A stretch of 64,000 nt of DNA from contig CM037880.1 in NCBI GenBank assembly GCA_021292165.1, positions 27,860,232-27,924,231 of the forward strand, in the 5' to 3' direction. A model generated the notes under the pieces. That model was not told the origin of the DNA, made no database searches, and saw only the letters and a program-made list of their open reading frames with translations. The position numbers and the translations under genes are program-made. The DNA is from Shinisaurus crocodilurus. Lineage: Eukaryota > Chordata > Lepidosauria > Squamata > Shinisauridae. This document shows, one piece after another, positions 23,398-33,216 of the stretch. Numbering within the stretch: the first letter of the stretch is position 1; every line of letters starts with the position of its first letter.

Positions 23398-23479
23398 GCT
23401 CATAACAAACTACCCGCCTACCGTGAAGGGAGAGAGAGATAGGTTGCAGCCATTTGTGCCCACACACACCCAAGCAGCC

Positions 23480-23760
23480 CTTAGGAGCTTACCTTGCGGG
23501 CCTTATTCTGCCAGGCGTTGGATCAGCTTGAGGCGACCCGAGAGAGTCCAGGTGGTGGCGGGAGGTTGAGTTGAGAGAGAGAGAGAGAGAGAGGCGCGCG
23601 CGAGAGAAACCAAGCGCGCGAAGGGACAGGCACCTGGTTCCTATCGCAGGCAGGCACTTCTGAAGCCGGGGGGGGGGGGGGATGTGAACGGGGCACGCCT
23701 CAGCTCCTGTCGATGAGTTCCTCTTTCGAGAAGGAAGTGCTGTGTGTTGTGTTGCTGCTG
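23480..23760 (-). promoter_or_regulatory. GC-rich candidate APBB1IP promoter with PU.1/ETS-like motifs
   Basis: A GC/CpG-rich island with CGCGCG runs near 23594-23622 surrounds inferred exon 1. Upstream in the gene's sense are AAAGAGGAAC on the minus strand (complement of about 23718-23727), close to the PU.1 consensus core, and AGGAAGTGC on the plus strand at 23732-23740, an ETS core. APBB1IP is a haematopoietic gene in mammals, so PU.1/ETS control is plausible. The motif matches are seen; the regulatory role is inferred. A G-run (about 23668-23680) and a (GA)n tract interrupt the island. Confidence 0.5.
23493..23600 (-). other. APBB1IP: APBB1IP non-coding exon 1 (inferred); 5' end not defined
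   Basis: A strong donor CAAG/GTAAGCTCC on the minus strand ends this exon at 23493. The sequence upstream is GC-rich and CpG-rich, in contrast to the AT-rich surroundings. No ATG-led frame continues into the donor, as expected if translation starts in the next exon, where the acceptor abuts ATG. The transcription start is unknown; the right limit is a guess bounded by a (GA)n tract at about 23566-23593. The position 10.8 kb upstream of the coding start suits a gene with a long first intron. Confidence 0.6.
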
Positions 23761-23818
23761 GCTTAGCGAGGGGGAGAAGAAGTGTTAGATCACGTTACCT
23801 CTCTGTACGGACTTTCCC

Positions 23819-23930
23819 AGCCTGGTGCCCTCCAAATGTGTTGGGACTACAACTCCCAGCGTCCGCCAGCTGGCTGGGAGTTGTAATCCAAATCCAACAC
23901 ATCTGGAGAGCATCAGGCTGCTGGGGGAGG
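23819..23930. repeat. Palindromic MITE (CTACAACTCCCAG family)
   Basis: GCCTGGTGCCCTCCAAATGT ... GGACTACAACTCCCAGCGTC is mirrored by GCTGGCTGGGAGTTGTAATC ... CAACACATCTGGAGAGCATC. Other copies at 35478, 50226, 52145 and 55598. Confidence 0.75.
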
Positions 23931-24080
23931 CTGGCTGACCTACACCGATGCAGAGGGGAGGGTTGTGTTTGTGTGTGGTGGGTGGTGGAGGAGCAGGAGC
24001 AGGGTAGCATTCACAGAGGAGGGGGGATTTTCCTGGGCATTTTGTTGAAAGAAAGAGGAAAAGGAAATGTTCTATTCAAT

Positions 24081-24159
24081 AGAAACTCCCTCCCCCAACG
24101 TTGTTTTTTTTTTTTTAAAAAAAAAATACACGTTGGGGGAGGGAGTTTCTCAAGAAACA

Positions 24160-24191
<32 letters not shown>
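24081..24191. repeat. Perfect 21-bp hairpin arms plus (CAG)10
   Basis: 24081-24101 (AGAAACTCCCTCCCCCAACG, then T) is exactly complementary to 24130-24150. The spacer is a T-run followed by an A-run that also pair. A (CAG)10 tract occupies 24162-24191. It sits a few hundred bases upstream of the APBB1IP promoter. Confidence 0.9.
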
Positions 24192-24192
<1 letters not shown>

Positions 24193-24419
24193 TCCCCCTC
24201 TAGTTTTGCCACTGTCAAGGCAGCCATAGTTCTGTTTCCTGGGGTAACAGCCTGGGATCTTTCAGACCTTCAGTTCACAAGGGCTAAAACGAACAGGTCT
24301 GTTGGGGAGCGGGGCACTGGGACAGCTGGGCTGGCTTCGCTCTCGACCTACACGCATTCCTTTTCAGGGCTGCCCCTGTCTGGGGTGTCACATGAAGGGG
24401 CAGAAAACTGTTGGCTATT

Positions 24420-24552
24420 TATGGCACAATCCTATGCAAGTTTAGATAGGGGGGGGGGGAAGGCCTACAACTCCCAGCATGCCTAGCTGGAGCATGCTGG
24501 GAGTTGTAGGCCTTTTTTTCTGTCCTAATGCGCATAGGGTTTCAGCTTTAAT
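24420..24552. repeat. TTAA-type palindromic MITE, copy 3
   Basis: GGCACAATCCTATGCAAGTT ... CTACAACTCCCAGCATGCC mirrored by GCATGCTGGGAGTTGTAGGC ... GCGCATAGGGTTTCAGC. A G-run of nine lies in the left arm. Confidence 0.7.
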
Positions 24553-24677
24553 ATATTATTGTTGTGTTTCTAGTGCCAGGGTGTAGCACATGTGGGATTT
24601 TCTGCCTCTGATGCCAAAATAATATGGCAAACCTTGGGTACTATGCATCTTGACTGGGGTGGGGGAAATGGAAAAAG

Positions 24678-25060
24678 GTTTATTTATTTATTTATTTATT
24701 ATATTTTTGAATCGCCCATCTGGCCAGTCATCCAGCCACTCTGAGCGATGTACAGGCCAATAAAATACAAGAACAAAACAGAGTGTAAAACACAATTACA
24801 AACAGTACAAAATTTAAAAATCCTAACCCATCCCATATTCCCACCTGAAAAACCACATTTTAAATGCACGGCGGAAGCTAATCAAGGAAGGGGCATGGCG
24901 GAGGTCACTGAGGAGAGAGTTCCATAAATTGGAGGCTGACACAGAAAAGGCCCTCTTCCTAGTCCCCACCAGCCTGGTTTCTCTGGCTGATGGGACAGGG
25001 AGAAGGCCGTCTGTGGCAGATCTTGTTGAGCGGCCTACTTGATGTTGCTGGAGGCAACCA
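24678..25060 (-). repeat. L2-like LINE 3' end (minus)
   Basis: (TTTA)n, then CGCCCATCTGGCCAGTC-type tail, then CAGAAAAGGCCCTCTTCCTA and GATGGGACAGGGAGAAGGCC, as in the copy at 2293-3010. No coding part. Confidence 0.6.
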
Positions 25061-25640
25061 TTTGCTTTTCCACCTCAAAATTAACTCTCTCGCACATGCA
25101 CACGCACACACCTCAGCGACATTTATCCTAGAAATGTGAGGAAAGCCAGCAAATGACCTATACCCATAGTGAGAAATGTACTGGTGATATTTGTGCCTGT
25201 TTGAGCATTTTTAATCCATAAAACCTTCCAGTAACATTCACACAAGTCTCAAGGAAAATTTTGTTTTCAAGAGGGAAATTCCCAGACCTGTAGATGAAGA
25301 AAATTTACACACACCACATTCAATTACCCTCATGTTTAAATTGGGGGTGGCCAGAAACCTACATTTGCAGCATGGATTTCTTTGTGCTAATGCCGCACAT
25401 GCAGGTGCTGCTAGTGACTCAATTTAAATGCATTATCAGCCTCAAGTAGCCCTACACAGGTAAGTTTTCTTTACATGTCAGCTTCACTTTAAAGGCAAGG
25501 CAGGAAATCAATTTCTGAAAGAAAAAAAAGTGTCAGGACTCAGTTTATCTTTCCTGGAAACACAAGATTGGTTGTGGCTACTCAGAAGTGAGAAAACACA
25601 CACCCTAAATATACTCAAGAGGAACACACTCCTACATCAC

Positions 25641-26473
25641 ATAGAATAGAATCATAGAATAATAGAGTTGGAAGGGGCCTATAACACCATCGAGTCCAAC
25701 CCCCTGCTCAATGCAGGAACCCAAGTCAAAGCATCCCTGACAGATGCTTTCCAGCTGCACCTTGAATGCCTCCAGTGCGGGAGTATTGCTCTAACTGTCA
25801 GGAAGTTTTTCCTGATGTTCAGCTGGAATCAGGCTTCCTGTAACTTGAGCCCATTATTCCGTGTCCTGCAAACTGGGATGATCGAGAAGAGATCCTGGCC
25901 CTGGAAGAGTGCTATCATATCTCCCCTCAGTCTTCTCTTCTAAAGCCTAAACATGCTCAGTTCTTTCAGTCTCTTCTCATAGGGCTTTGTTTCCAGTCCC
26001 CTAATCATCTTTGTTGCCCTCCTCTGAACCCTTTCCAGTTTGTCTACATCCTTCTTAAAGTGTGGTGCCCAGAACTGGACACAGTACTCAAGATGAGGCC
26101 TAACCAGTGCTGAGTATAGGGGAACTAGTACTTCCTGCAATTTGGAAGCTATACTACTATTAATGCAGCCCAAAATAGCATTTGCCTTTTTAGCAGCCAC
26201 ATGACATTACTGGCTCGTATTCAGCTTGTGATCTACAAGAACTCCAAGATCCCTCTCACTTGTAGTATTGTTGAGCCAAGTACCCCCCATTCTGTAACTG
26301 TGCAGTTACCGTAGTTTCTTTTTCCTAGATGCAGCACTTGGCATTTATCCCTGTTAAATTTCATTCTGTTGTTTTCAGCCGAGCGTTCTAGCCTATCGAG
26401 ACCACTTTGTATTTTGTTTCTGTCTTCCAGAGTATTCGCTGTTCCACCCAATTTTGTGTCATCTGCAAATTTG
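25641..26473 (-). mobile_element. CR1 LINE A, 3' segment (end of reverse transcriptase and 3' tail)
   Basis: Minus-strand frames read [36 protein letters not shown] and [19 protein letters not shown], the C-terminal part of CR1 ORF2. The tail ends ATAGAGTTGGAAGGGGCC with ATAGAAT repeats, the CR1 3' signature. It continues at 27894 after an inserted LINE. Confidence 0.92.
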
Positions 26474-28031
26474 CAGATTTGCAATTTTGTGTCATCTGCA
26501 AAATTGGCCTTTGATACTGTAGACCGTACAGCTCTCTGGACTATCCTTATGAAAATTGGATGCCCCAATAAATTTGTGAATATCTTGCGACTTCTCCATG
26601 ACAACATGACGGCAACGGTTTTGGACAACAACGGCTCTCATGGTGCTCCATTTAAAGTGGGATCAGGTGTTAAACAGGGATGTGTTATCGCCCCAACATT
26701 ATTTGCCATTTTCATCGCCATGATTTTACATCTTGTCAAGGGGAAACTTCCCACCGGTGTGGGAATTATATATCGAACAGATGGAAAGCTTTTTAATCTC
26801 AGCAGGCTGAAAGCAAAAAGTAAGGTAATTACAACCTCCGTTGTGGAACTTCAGTATGCTGATGATAATGTGGTCTCCGCACATTCAGAGGATGATCTCC
26901 AAACTATCCTAAATGCTTTTGCAGAAGCATACGAAAAACTTGGTCTCTCACTTAACATCAAAAAACCCAAAGTGCTTCATCAGCAAGTGCAAGCTAACCC
27001 TTTGGTGATGCCATCTATCCAGCTTGGCGGGACAATACTGGAAAATGTCGATCATTTTCTCTATCTTGGCAGCTATCTTTCTGTTACAGCTAACATCGAC
27101 AGTGAAATCCAGCATCGTCTGAGCTCCGCAAGTGCCGCATTTTCTCGAATGAAACATAGAGTGTTCGAGGATCGGGATATTTGTAAGAAGACCAAAACAC
27201 TGGTTTATGAAGCCATTGTATTACCAACTTTATTGTATGCCTGCGAAACATGGACTATCTATAAACGTCACTTCCACCTCCTTGAAAGGTTTCATCAACG
27301 TTGCCTCCGGAAAATCCTGCGAATTACTTGGGAAGATAGGCGAACAAATGTCAGTGTACTGGAAGAAGCAAAGACTACTAGCATTGAAAAAATGATCCTT
27401 CAACGCCAACTTCAGTGGACCGGTCATGTTGTTCGAATGCCTGACTGCCGTCTCCCAAAGCAGTTACTTTACTCCCAACTCAAGGATGGAAAGCGGAATA
27501 TCGGTGGTCAATATAAGAGGTTTAAAGATGTTCATAAGGCTAATCTAAAAAAATGCAATATAAACATCGAAAACTGGGAAGCCCTGGCCCATGAACGATC
27601 TAAATGGAGGTTGTCCTTTCACAAAGGTTCCATGGACTTTGAAGAAGCCCGAGTGCAAGGTGAAAGGGAGAAACGTGCTAAGCGAAAAGCACGTCAAATG
27701 AATCCTTTACAGGACCATCTTCTATCTGGTAACCTGTGTCCTCACTGTGGGAAGCTGTGTGGATCTAGAATTGGCCTCCACAGTCACTTACGGACCCATC
27801 GCTAGAGTCTACACAATCTTCTTTAGAATTTCCTCCTTTTATCCCGGAAGACAATCTTACTCGGTCACGAGTGATCGCCTGATTATGATGATGACTTGGC
27901 ATTTATCCCTGTTAAATTTCATTCTGTTGTTTTCAGCCCAGCGTTCTAGCCTATCGAGACCACTTTGTATTTTGTTTCTGTCTTCCAGAGTATTCGCTGT
28001 TCCACCCAATTTTGTGTCATCTGCAAATTTG
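26336..28031. repeat. 138-bp target-site duplication flanking an inserted LINE
   Basis: 26336-26473 and 27894-28031 are the same 138 bases of CR1 sequence, both starting ACTTGGCATTTATCCC and ending ATCTGCAAATTTG. I find one mismatch (G versus C near 26383/27941). After the left copy a 34-bp stretch (26474-26507) re-copies CAATTTTGTGTCATCTGCAA from the target before the element begins. Confidence 0.9.
26508..27893 (+). mobile_element. 5'-truncated APE-type non-LTR retrotransposon with C-terminal zinc knuckle
   Basis: An uninterrupted frame of about 430 residues runs from AFDTVDRTALWTIL (RT motif 3) through GSGVKQGCVIAP (motif 4) and VELQYADDNVV (motif 5, YADD catalytic box). It continues with the thumb (LERFHQRCLRKILRITWEDR, RQLQWTGHVVRMPD) to a C-terminal finger CPHCGKLCGSRIGLHSHLRT, stop at 27803-27805. 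The 3' end is CACGAGTGATCGCCTGATTA followed by ATGATGATG. It inserted into CR1 A in the opposite orientation. A Jockey-group or Vingi/I-like clade is likely; the exact family is not determined. The intact frame argues for a young copy. Confidence 0.88.
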
Positions 28032-29245
28032 ATAAGCATTCTCTGCACCTCCTCATCCAAGTCATTAATAAAAATGTTGAAGAGCACTGGGCCCAGGACC
28101 GAGCACTGTGGTACCCTGCTTGTTGCCTCTCCCCAGTTTGAGAAGGAACCATTGATAAGCACTCTTTGAGTCCGATTCTGTAGCCAACTGTGGATCCACC
28201 TGATAGTTGTTCCATCTAGCCCACTTTTAGTTAGCTTGCTAATCAGGATATAATGAGGCACTTTGTCGAAAGCTTTGCTGAAGTCCAGAAATATTATGTC
28301 CACAGCATTCCCACAGTCCACAAGGGAGGTTACCTGATCAAAAAACGAGATCAGATTGGTCTGGCAGGATTTGTTCTTGACAAATCCATGCTGGCTTCTA
28401 GTAATCACTGCATTGTTTTCAAGGTGCTTGCTGATTGACTTCTTTATAATCTGCTCCAAAAATTTCCCAGGGATTGATGTCAGACTGACTGGTCTATAGT
28501 TCCTAGGTTCCTCCTTCTTGCCCTTTTTGAAGATAGGAACAACATTTGCCCTCCTCCAGTCATCTGGCACTTCACCTGTCCTCCATGATTTCTCAAAGAT
28601 AATAGACAGTGGTTCTGAGAGTTCTTCTGCCAGTTCCTTTATTATTCTAGGATGCAGTTCATCAGGCCCTGGAGATTTGAACTCGTTCAAAGTAATCAGG
28701 TGTTCCCTGACCATTTGCCTATCATTCTCAAGCTGCAATCCTGCCCCTTCAGTCTGCACTTCAGGTTTGCCAGGGGGGACATAAACTCTCTTTTGGGAGA
28801 AGACCGAGCCGAAGTAGGAATTGAACACTTCCGCCTTTTATTTGTCTTCTGTTATCAATTTGCCATCCTCATTGCGTAGTTGAACCACCATTTCTTTCCT
28901 CTGTCTTTTACTATGCATGTATCTGAAGAAAGCTTTTTTGTTGTTTTTTTTAGCATCCCTGGCTAGCCTCAGCTCATTTTCAGCTTTAGCCTTTCTGACA
29001 CTATTCCTGCAGTTCTGTGCTACCTACCCTTGTAGCCTGGCCTTCCTTCCACATCCTATATGTATCCTTTTTGTTCTCAGGTCATCTCTCAGTTTTTTCT
29101 GTGAGGCCACATTTAGCTTTTTTCCTTGTGGGAATTGTTTGCCATTGTGCCTTTAGAATTTCCTTTTTAAAAAACTCCCACCCATCCTGGGCTCCTTTTC
29201 TCATTAGAGTCGCTTGCCATGGGACCTTACTTATAATTGTTCTGA
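27894..29245 (-). mobile_element. CR1 LINE A, central segment (reverse transcriptase)
   Basis: An open minus-strand frame of 323 codons (28828-27857) carries [77 protein letters not shown] and LIKFADDTKLGG (the [F/Y]ADD catalytic box). This is CR1-clade ORF2. The part right of 28830 reads into the linker towards the endonuclease with stops. An L1 interrupts it at 29246. Confidence 0.93.
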
Positions 29246-30731
29246 TACCATATAAGATACCATATAAGATATCAGAGAAAGAAATCAAAGATTGGCAAGT
29301 AATGTTAAATAGCTATTGCAATGGGGGGAAAAGATCAAGGATTACTAAGAATAGATGGTATAAAGCTCAAAAAATAGGGGGACTTGGTCTCCCTAATTTA
29401 AAATGGTATTATATAGCTAATCAACTTAGATATATTATGGATATTATTGTTAGAAAAGATTTTATGTGGTGGGAAATAGAAGCATTTGAATTGGGTAATA
29501 GGGTGGAGAAATTTTTATTTACAAAACAAGGACATATTATGACAAAAAGATTAGAAAATCCCTTTTTAAAAAATATGTTAGAAATTTGGGGTAGAAATAA
29601 GGAAATATTTTTACCAGGTATATCCCCGCTTACTCCAGTGGTGGTTATGGAAGACTTTCCCGAGAATGTTAGACATTTAGAACGAATTTTTAGAGAGAAA
29701 AAGGTGATAAGTTTAATGAATTGGCTGGGAAAAATGGAGACAAGACAGCAAATAATTGATAGGGTTGGGGCAGGAAGAATTTCTTGGTTAAATTTAATTC
29801 AATTAGTACAATGGGGTAAGAAATGGAAGAGGAGACATGAGCATGAAAGGGATTTCACTGCATTTGAGCAGTTGGTTATGTCCAGAGAACTCGTAGAAGG
29901 AAATGCATCAGCTAGGGGTCTTACAAAGATGTTATATAAAATGTTGCAGAAATCAGAAGAGCAAGCAGAAAATCTTAAAATAGTTTGGGATACAGAGTTT
30001 GAAGAGGAAATATCAAAGGACGAGTGGAATAAGATTTGGGATAGGCGAATATTGAAAAATATGTCTATAAGAATTAAAGAGAATTTTTATAAGCTAATTT
30101 GGAGATGGTATTTGACTCCGGTGAGATTAAATAGAATAGATAATAAATGTTCTCCAATGTGTTGGCGAGGATGTCAGGAGTTGGGTACATATGCTCATAT
30201 GTGGTGGAGTTGTAAAAATGTAATGGATTTTTGGAAAATGATTTTTGAGGAAATATCAGAAATTGTTGGAGCTGATTTAGAGGTTTGTCCTAAACTAGCT
30301 TTGCTATCAATAACGGAAAAGGTGATCGGTCCTCAAAATGTTAAAGAATTAATTATAAACTTGTTAACGGCAGGTAGACTAATGATAGCAAGGAAATGGA
30401 AAATTCAGCAAGTTTTCACTATTACTGATTGGTATAAAGAAGTATGGGATATGGCATTGAATGATATGTTGACTTGTAATATTAAATGCAAAAGGGGTCA
30501 ATTAAAGAAAAATATTTTCAAGGATATTTGGGGTTTATTTCTGGAATATGTGTTAAAAAAGGGGAAAGGGAGTTTACCCTGTCAAGATATGTTGTATTTT
30601 TGGAATAATGAACAATTATAGAGTCATTGTATTATTTGGTCCCATGGTGATGGGAGCACTATATTAGTTATATGTGTGTGTTATTTTCTTTGTATTGTTT
30701 AAAAATTTAAATAAAAAATATTTAAAATAAA
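29246..30731 (+). mobile_element. 5'-truncated L1 with intact ORF2 C-terminus and 14-bp target duplication
   Basis: A frame open from the insertion point to the stop at 30619-30621 (about 458 residues of element) shows WYKAQKIGGLGLPNLKWYYI, IWRWYLTPVRLNRID and CWRGCQELGTYAHMWWSCKN with FW following, the L1 ORF2 C-terminal domain with its Cys-rich motif. The 3' end is A-rich (AAATAAAAAATATTTAAAAT). TATAATTGTTCTGA at 29232-29245 is repeated at 30732-30745, a perfect target-site duplication. The orientation is opposite to the host CR1. No stops or frameshifts, so young. Confidence 0.93.
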
Positions 30732-31240
30732 TATAATTGTTCTGAGTTTATTAAAATTGGCTTTCCTAAAATCCAGGGTACGCATTTGGCTACACTCAGC
30801 TTTTGCTTCCTTTAGAATCAAGAACTCAAGTATAACATGGTAACTTTTCCCCAGAGTTCCCGAAACTGCCACTTTATCCACTAACTTGTCTCTGTTGGTT
30901 AGAATCAGGTCAAGGATAGCAGATCCTCTAGTTCCTTCCTCCACTTTCTGTAGGAAGAAGTTATCAGCAACACAGGTCAGGAATTTCTTGGAGGGGCCAT
31001 GTTTGGCAGAATTTGTCTCCCAACAGATATCGGGGAAATTGAAGTCCCCCATCATGCCTCCTTGAAACATTTGCAATTTGCTTTTCAAAAGTTTCATCCT
31101 CGTCTTCTCCTTGATTGGGTGGTCGGTTGTAGACTCCAACCGCCATATTCGTTTTATTCTTTGCCCCCTTTATTTTAACCCAGATGCTCTCAATGGGGCT
31201 GCCAAGCTCCTCTTCCTGTATCTCTGTGCTAGATACTAGC
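30732..31240 (-). mobile_element. CR1 LINE A, 5' segment (endonuclease)
   Basis: The minus-strand frame 31139-30699 contains MMGDFNFPDICWETNS, the GDFN box of the APE-type endonuclease, then FLTCVADNFFLQKVEEGTRG and LDLILTNRDKLVDKV. It is 5'-truncated near 31240, where a different repeat begins. Confidence 0.88.
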
Positions 31241-31299
31241 TGTTGCCCGCGGCTTCACTCATGTGGATTTTAGGATTTGGTACAATTGTTTTTAAAAGA

Positions 31300-32130
31300 A
31301 ACATGATGGAATCCCAGCTCCCCTGGGAATCCCAGCTCCCCCGGGATTACACAATGAAATCCCAGCTCCCCCAGGACTACCATCTCCCTAAGGACTGCAC
31401 AACGAAATCCCAGCTCCCCCCCGGACCGGACTACCTGCTCCCCCTCCCCGGGACTACACAATGAAATCCCTGTTCCCTTTCCCCCAGGACTGCACAATGA
31501 AATCCCTGCTCCCACGGGACTGCACAGTGAAATCCCTGCTCCCCCCCAGGACTGCACAACAATGAAATCCCTGCACCGCCCCCCCGGGACTACACAACAG
31601 TGAAATCCCAGCTCCCTTGGTTCCACACAACAATGAAATCCCAGCCCCCCCCCCCAGGACTACACAACAATGAATTCCCTGCTCCCCCTTCCGGGACTGT
31701 ACAATGAAATCCCTGCTTTCCTCCCCCCCCGGGACTAAACAATCAAATCTCTGTCCACCCCCCGGGACTGCGCAATGAAATCTCTGCTCCCCCCCCGGGA
31801 CCACACAATGTAATCCCAGCTCCCCCCCTGGAACTACACAACAACAGTGAAATCCCTGCTCTCCCCCGGGACTACACAACAATGAAATCCCTGCTCCCCC
31901 AGGACCACACAATGAAATCCCTGCTCCCCCCCGGGACTATACAACAGTGAAATCCCTGCTCTCCCCCCTGGGACTACGCAACAATGAAATCCCAGCTTGC
32001 CCCCACCCAGGACTACACAGCAATGAAATCCCTGTTCCCCCTCCCCCTCGGAACTACCCAACAATGTAATCCCAGCTTGCCCCCCCCCGGACTATCCAAC
32101 AATGAAATCCCAGCTGCCCTGCCCCCCATG
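31300..32130. repeat. C-rich (G-rich on minus) minisatellite, 30-40-bp units, about two dozen copies
   Basis: Units vary around GGACTACACAACAATGAAAT followed by CCCTGCTCCCCCCC. Unit length varies through C-run length and an optional CAA. Minus-strand frames read repeats such as GISLLCSPGG or FHCCVVPGG and are artefacts. Confidence 0.92.
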
Positions 32131-32149
32131 TAAGCCCCGGCTGCAGTGC

Positions 32150-32930
32150 ATATGAACATTCTGTTTTGACGTAGGAGAGATTTGCATATCCGCTCCTGAT
32201 TGGGCCCCTGTGGCGGCAGTTCATACGAACATTCTAAATGTCGTTGGAGTGATTTGCATAACCGCTCCTGAATGGCCCCTGTGAACATTCCAAGTGACGC
32301 CATTGGCTATCATCTATTTTGGACTGTACAGGCACAGTGATGGCTTTTTCGGAGATTTGAACCTGCCAGTCTTTGTCCTTGGGTGATGGAGAGTATGCGT
32401 GCCAGGTTTGGGGCAGATCCATCCAACCGTGTAGGAGCCTGTGCGATGCACGCAAATGCCCATACACACAGACACACGGACACACAGACACACAGGATTT
32501 GGGATGCCCCACACACAACAGTCATTCTCTGACTGAAAGTGTCATGTTTAGGCTGGGTGCTGGCAGCAGAAAACTTTTCTGACAGAAATATCTGATCTTA
32601 AAGAAAAATCAGGTTAATCCTGAGCGTCTACAGGTGATGAAGAGTGACCGTGCCAAGTTGGGGATAGATCCATCAAAACGTGATGGAGCCTATGCGACAC
32701 CCCCACACACACACAACAGTCATTCAGTCATTTAAAAAGTTTCCCTCCCTTTTCACCTCCTCAGAGAACATTCTAAATGGCCTAGGGGAGATTTGCATAC
32801 CCACCCCTATTGGCCCCTGCAGGAATTCATACGAACATTCTAAGTAGTGTATGGGCTATTTGCATAACTGCTCCTATTGGCTCCTGCAGCAATTTTGAGG
32901 TGAGGCCGACTTGCATAACTGCTCCCCTGT
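32150..32930. promoter_or_regulatory. Repeated octamer (ATTTGCAT) plus CCAAT-box modules
   Basis: Related modules carry ATTTGCAT at 32180-32187, 32252-32259, 32791-32798 and 32858-32865, each followed about 12-18 bp later by ATTGG (32199, 32809, 32876; AATGG in one) and often GAACATTCTAARTG. A fifth, degenerate module lies near 32910. Module order is seen directly; any promoter role is inference. Confidence 0.5.
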
Positions 32931-33216
32931 TGTTTTGCCCATAGGAGATATGAGAATGGGACAATTTTACCCCCTTTTTTCATCCCCTTAGGGACAGAAT
33001 TTCCAAAAATCCTTCCTTAGTGGGTGTCTACGTCATAAAAATAATGTTCCTTCAAAATTTCGTGTTCCTAGATTAAAGGGTTTGAGCTGGGCGTTGATGA
33101 GTCAGTCAGTCAGGACTTCTTTTATATATATAGATTAGCTCTTTTCAGCATCACGTGAAGACCTTATTTCCCCAGGCATTTTAGTCTTTCAGTTTCTGTT
33201 GTTTTAAAACTGTTAG

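Larger units (their letters stand above)
1..23720 (-). other. APBB1IP: APBB1IP (RIAM) gene, 5' part, on minus strand
   Basis: Gene span on the minus strand, cut by the left edge of the window. It holds a likely non-coding exon 1 (about 23.5 kb) and five coding exons at 12650-12721, 6961-7048, 5858-6165, 4871-4948 and 90-249. Every junction has AG/GT sites and the phases join without a break (0, 1, 0, 0, 1). The spliced peptide, about 235 residues, follows the N-terminus of the Rap1-GTP-interacting adaptor RIAM: two talin-binding helices, a proline-rich Ena/VASP-type segment, a Lys/Glu-rich coiled segment and the start of the Ras-association domain. RIAM links Rap1-GTP to talin and integrin activation in blood cells (established for mammals). 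The PH domain and C-terminal polyproline region must lie left of position 1. Introns of about 10.8, 5.6, 0.8, 0.9 and 4.6 kb are mostly repeats. Confidence 0.93.
31241..33135. mobile_element. Unclassified repeat element with minisatellite and octamer modules
   Basis: It starts TAGCTGTTGCCCGCGGCTTC and ends GAGTCAGTCAGTCAGGACTT followed by TTTATATATATAGAT. I recall similar ends from dispersed repeats of several animal groups but cannot name the class. It contains a C-rich minisatellite (31300-32130), related octamer/CCAAT modules (32150-32930) and (AC)n stretches. No coding potential beyond minisatellite frames. Confidence 0.55.

Noticed and set aside
26369..26507. N-terminal part of the 478-codon frame ending at 27805
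   Set aside because: It is CR1 antisense sequence plus re-copied target; the LINE itself begins near 26508.
29017..29245. N-terminal extension of the L1 frame upstream of 29246
   Set aside because: That part is antisense CR1 sequence that happens to be open; the target duplication places the L1 start at 29246.
31270..32303. Minus-strand frames of 76-152 codons with GISLLCSPGG-type repeats
   Set aside because: They are minisatellite translations whose frame shifts with every C-run change. No start context or domain.
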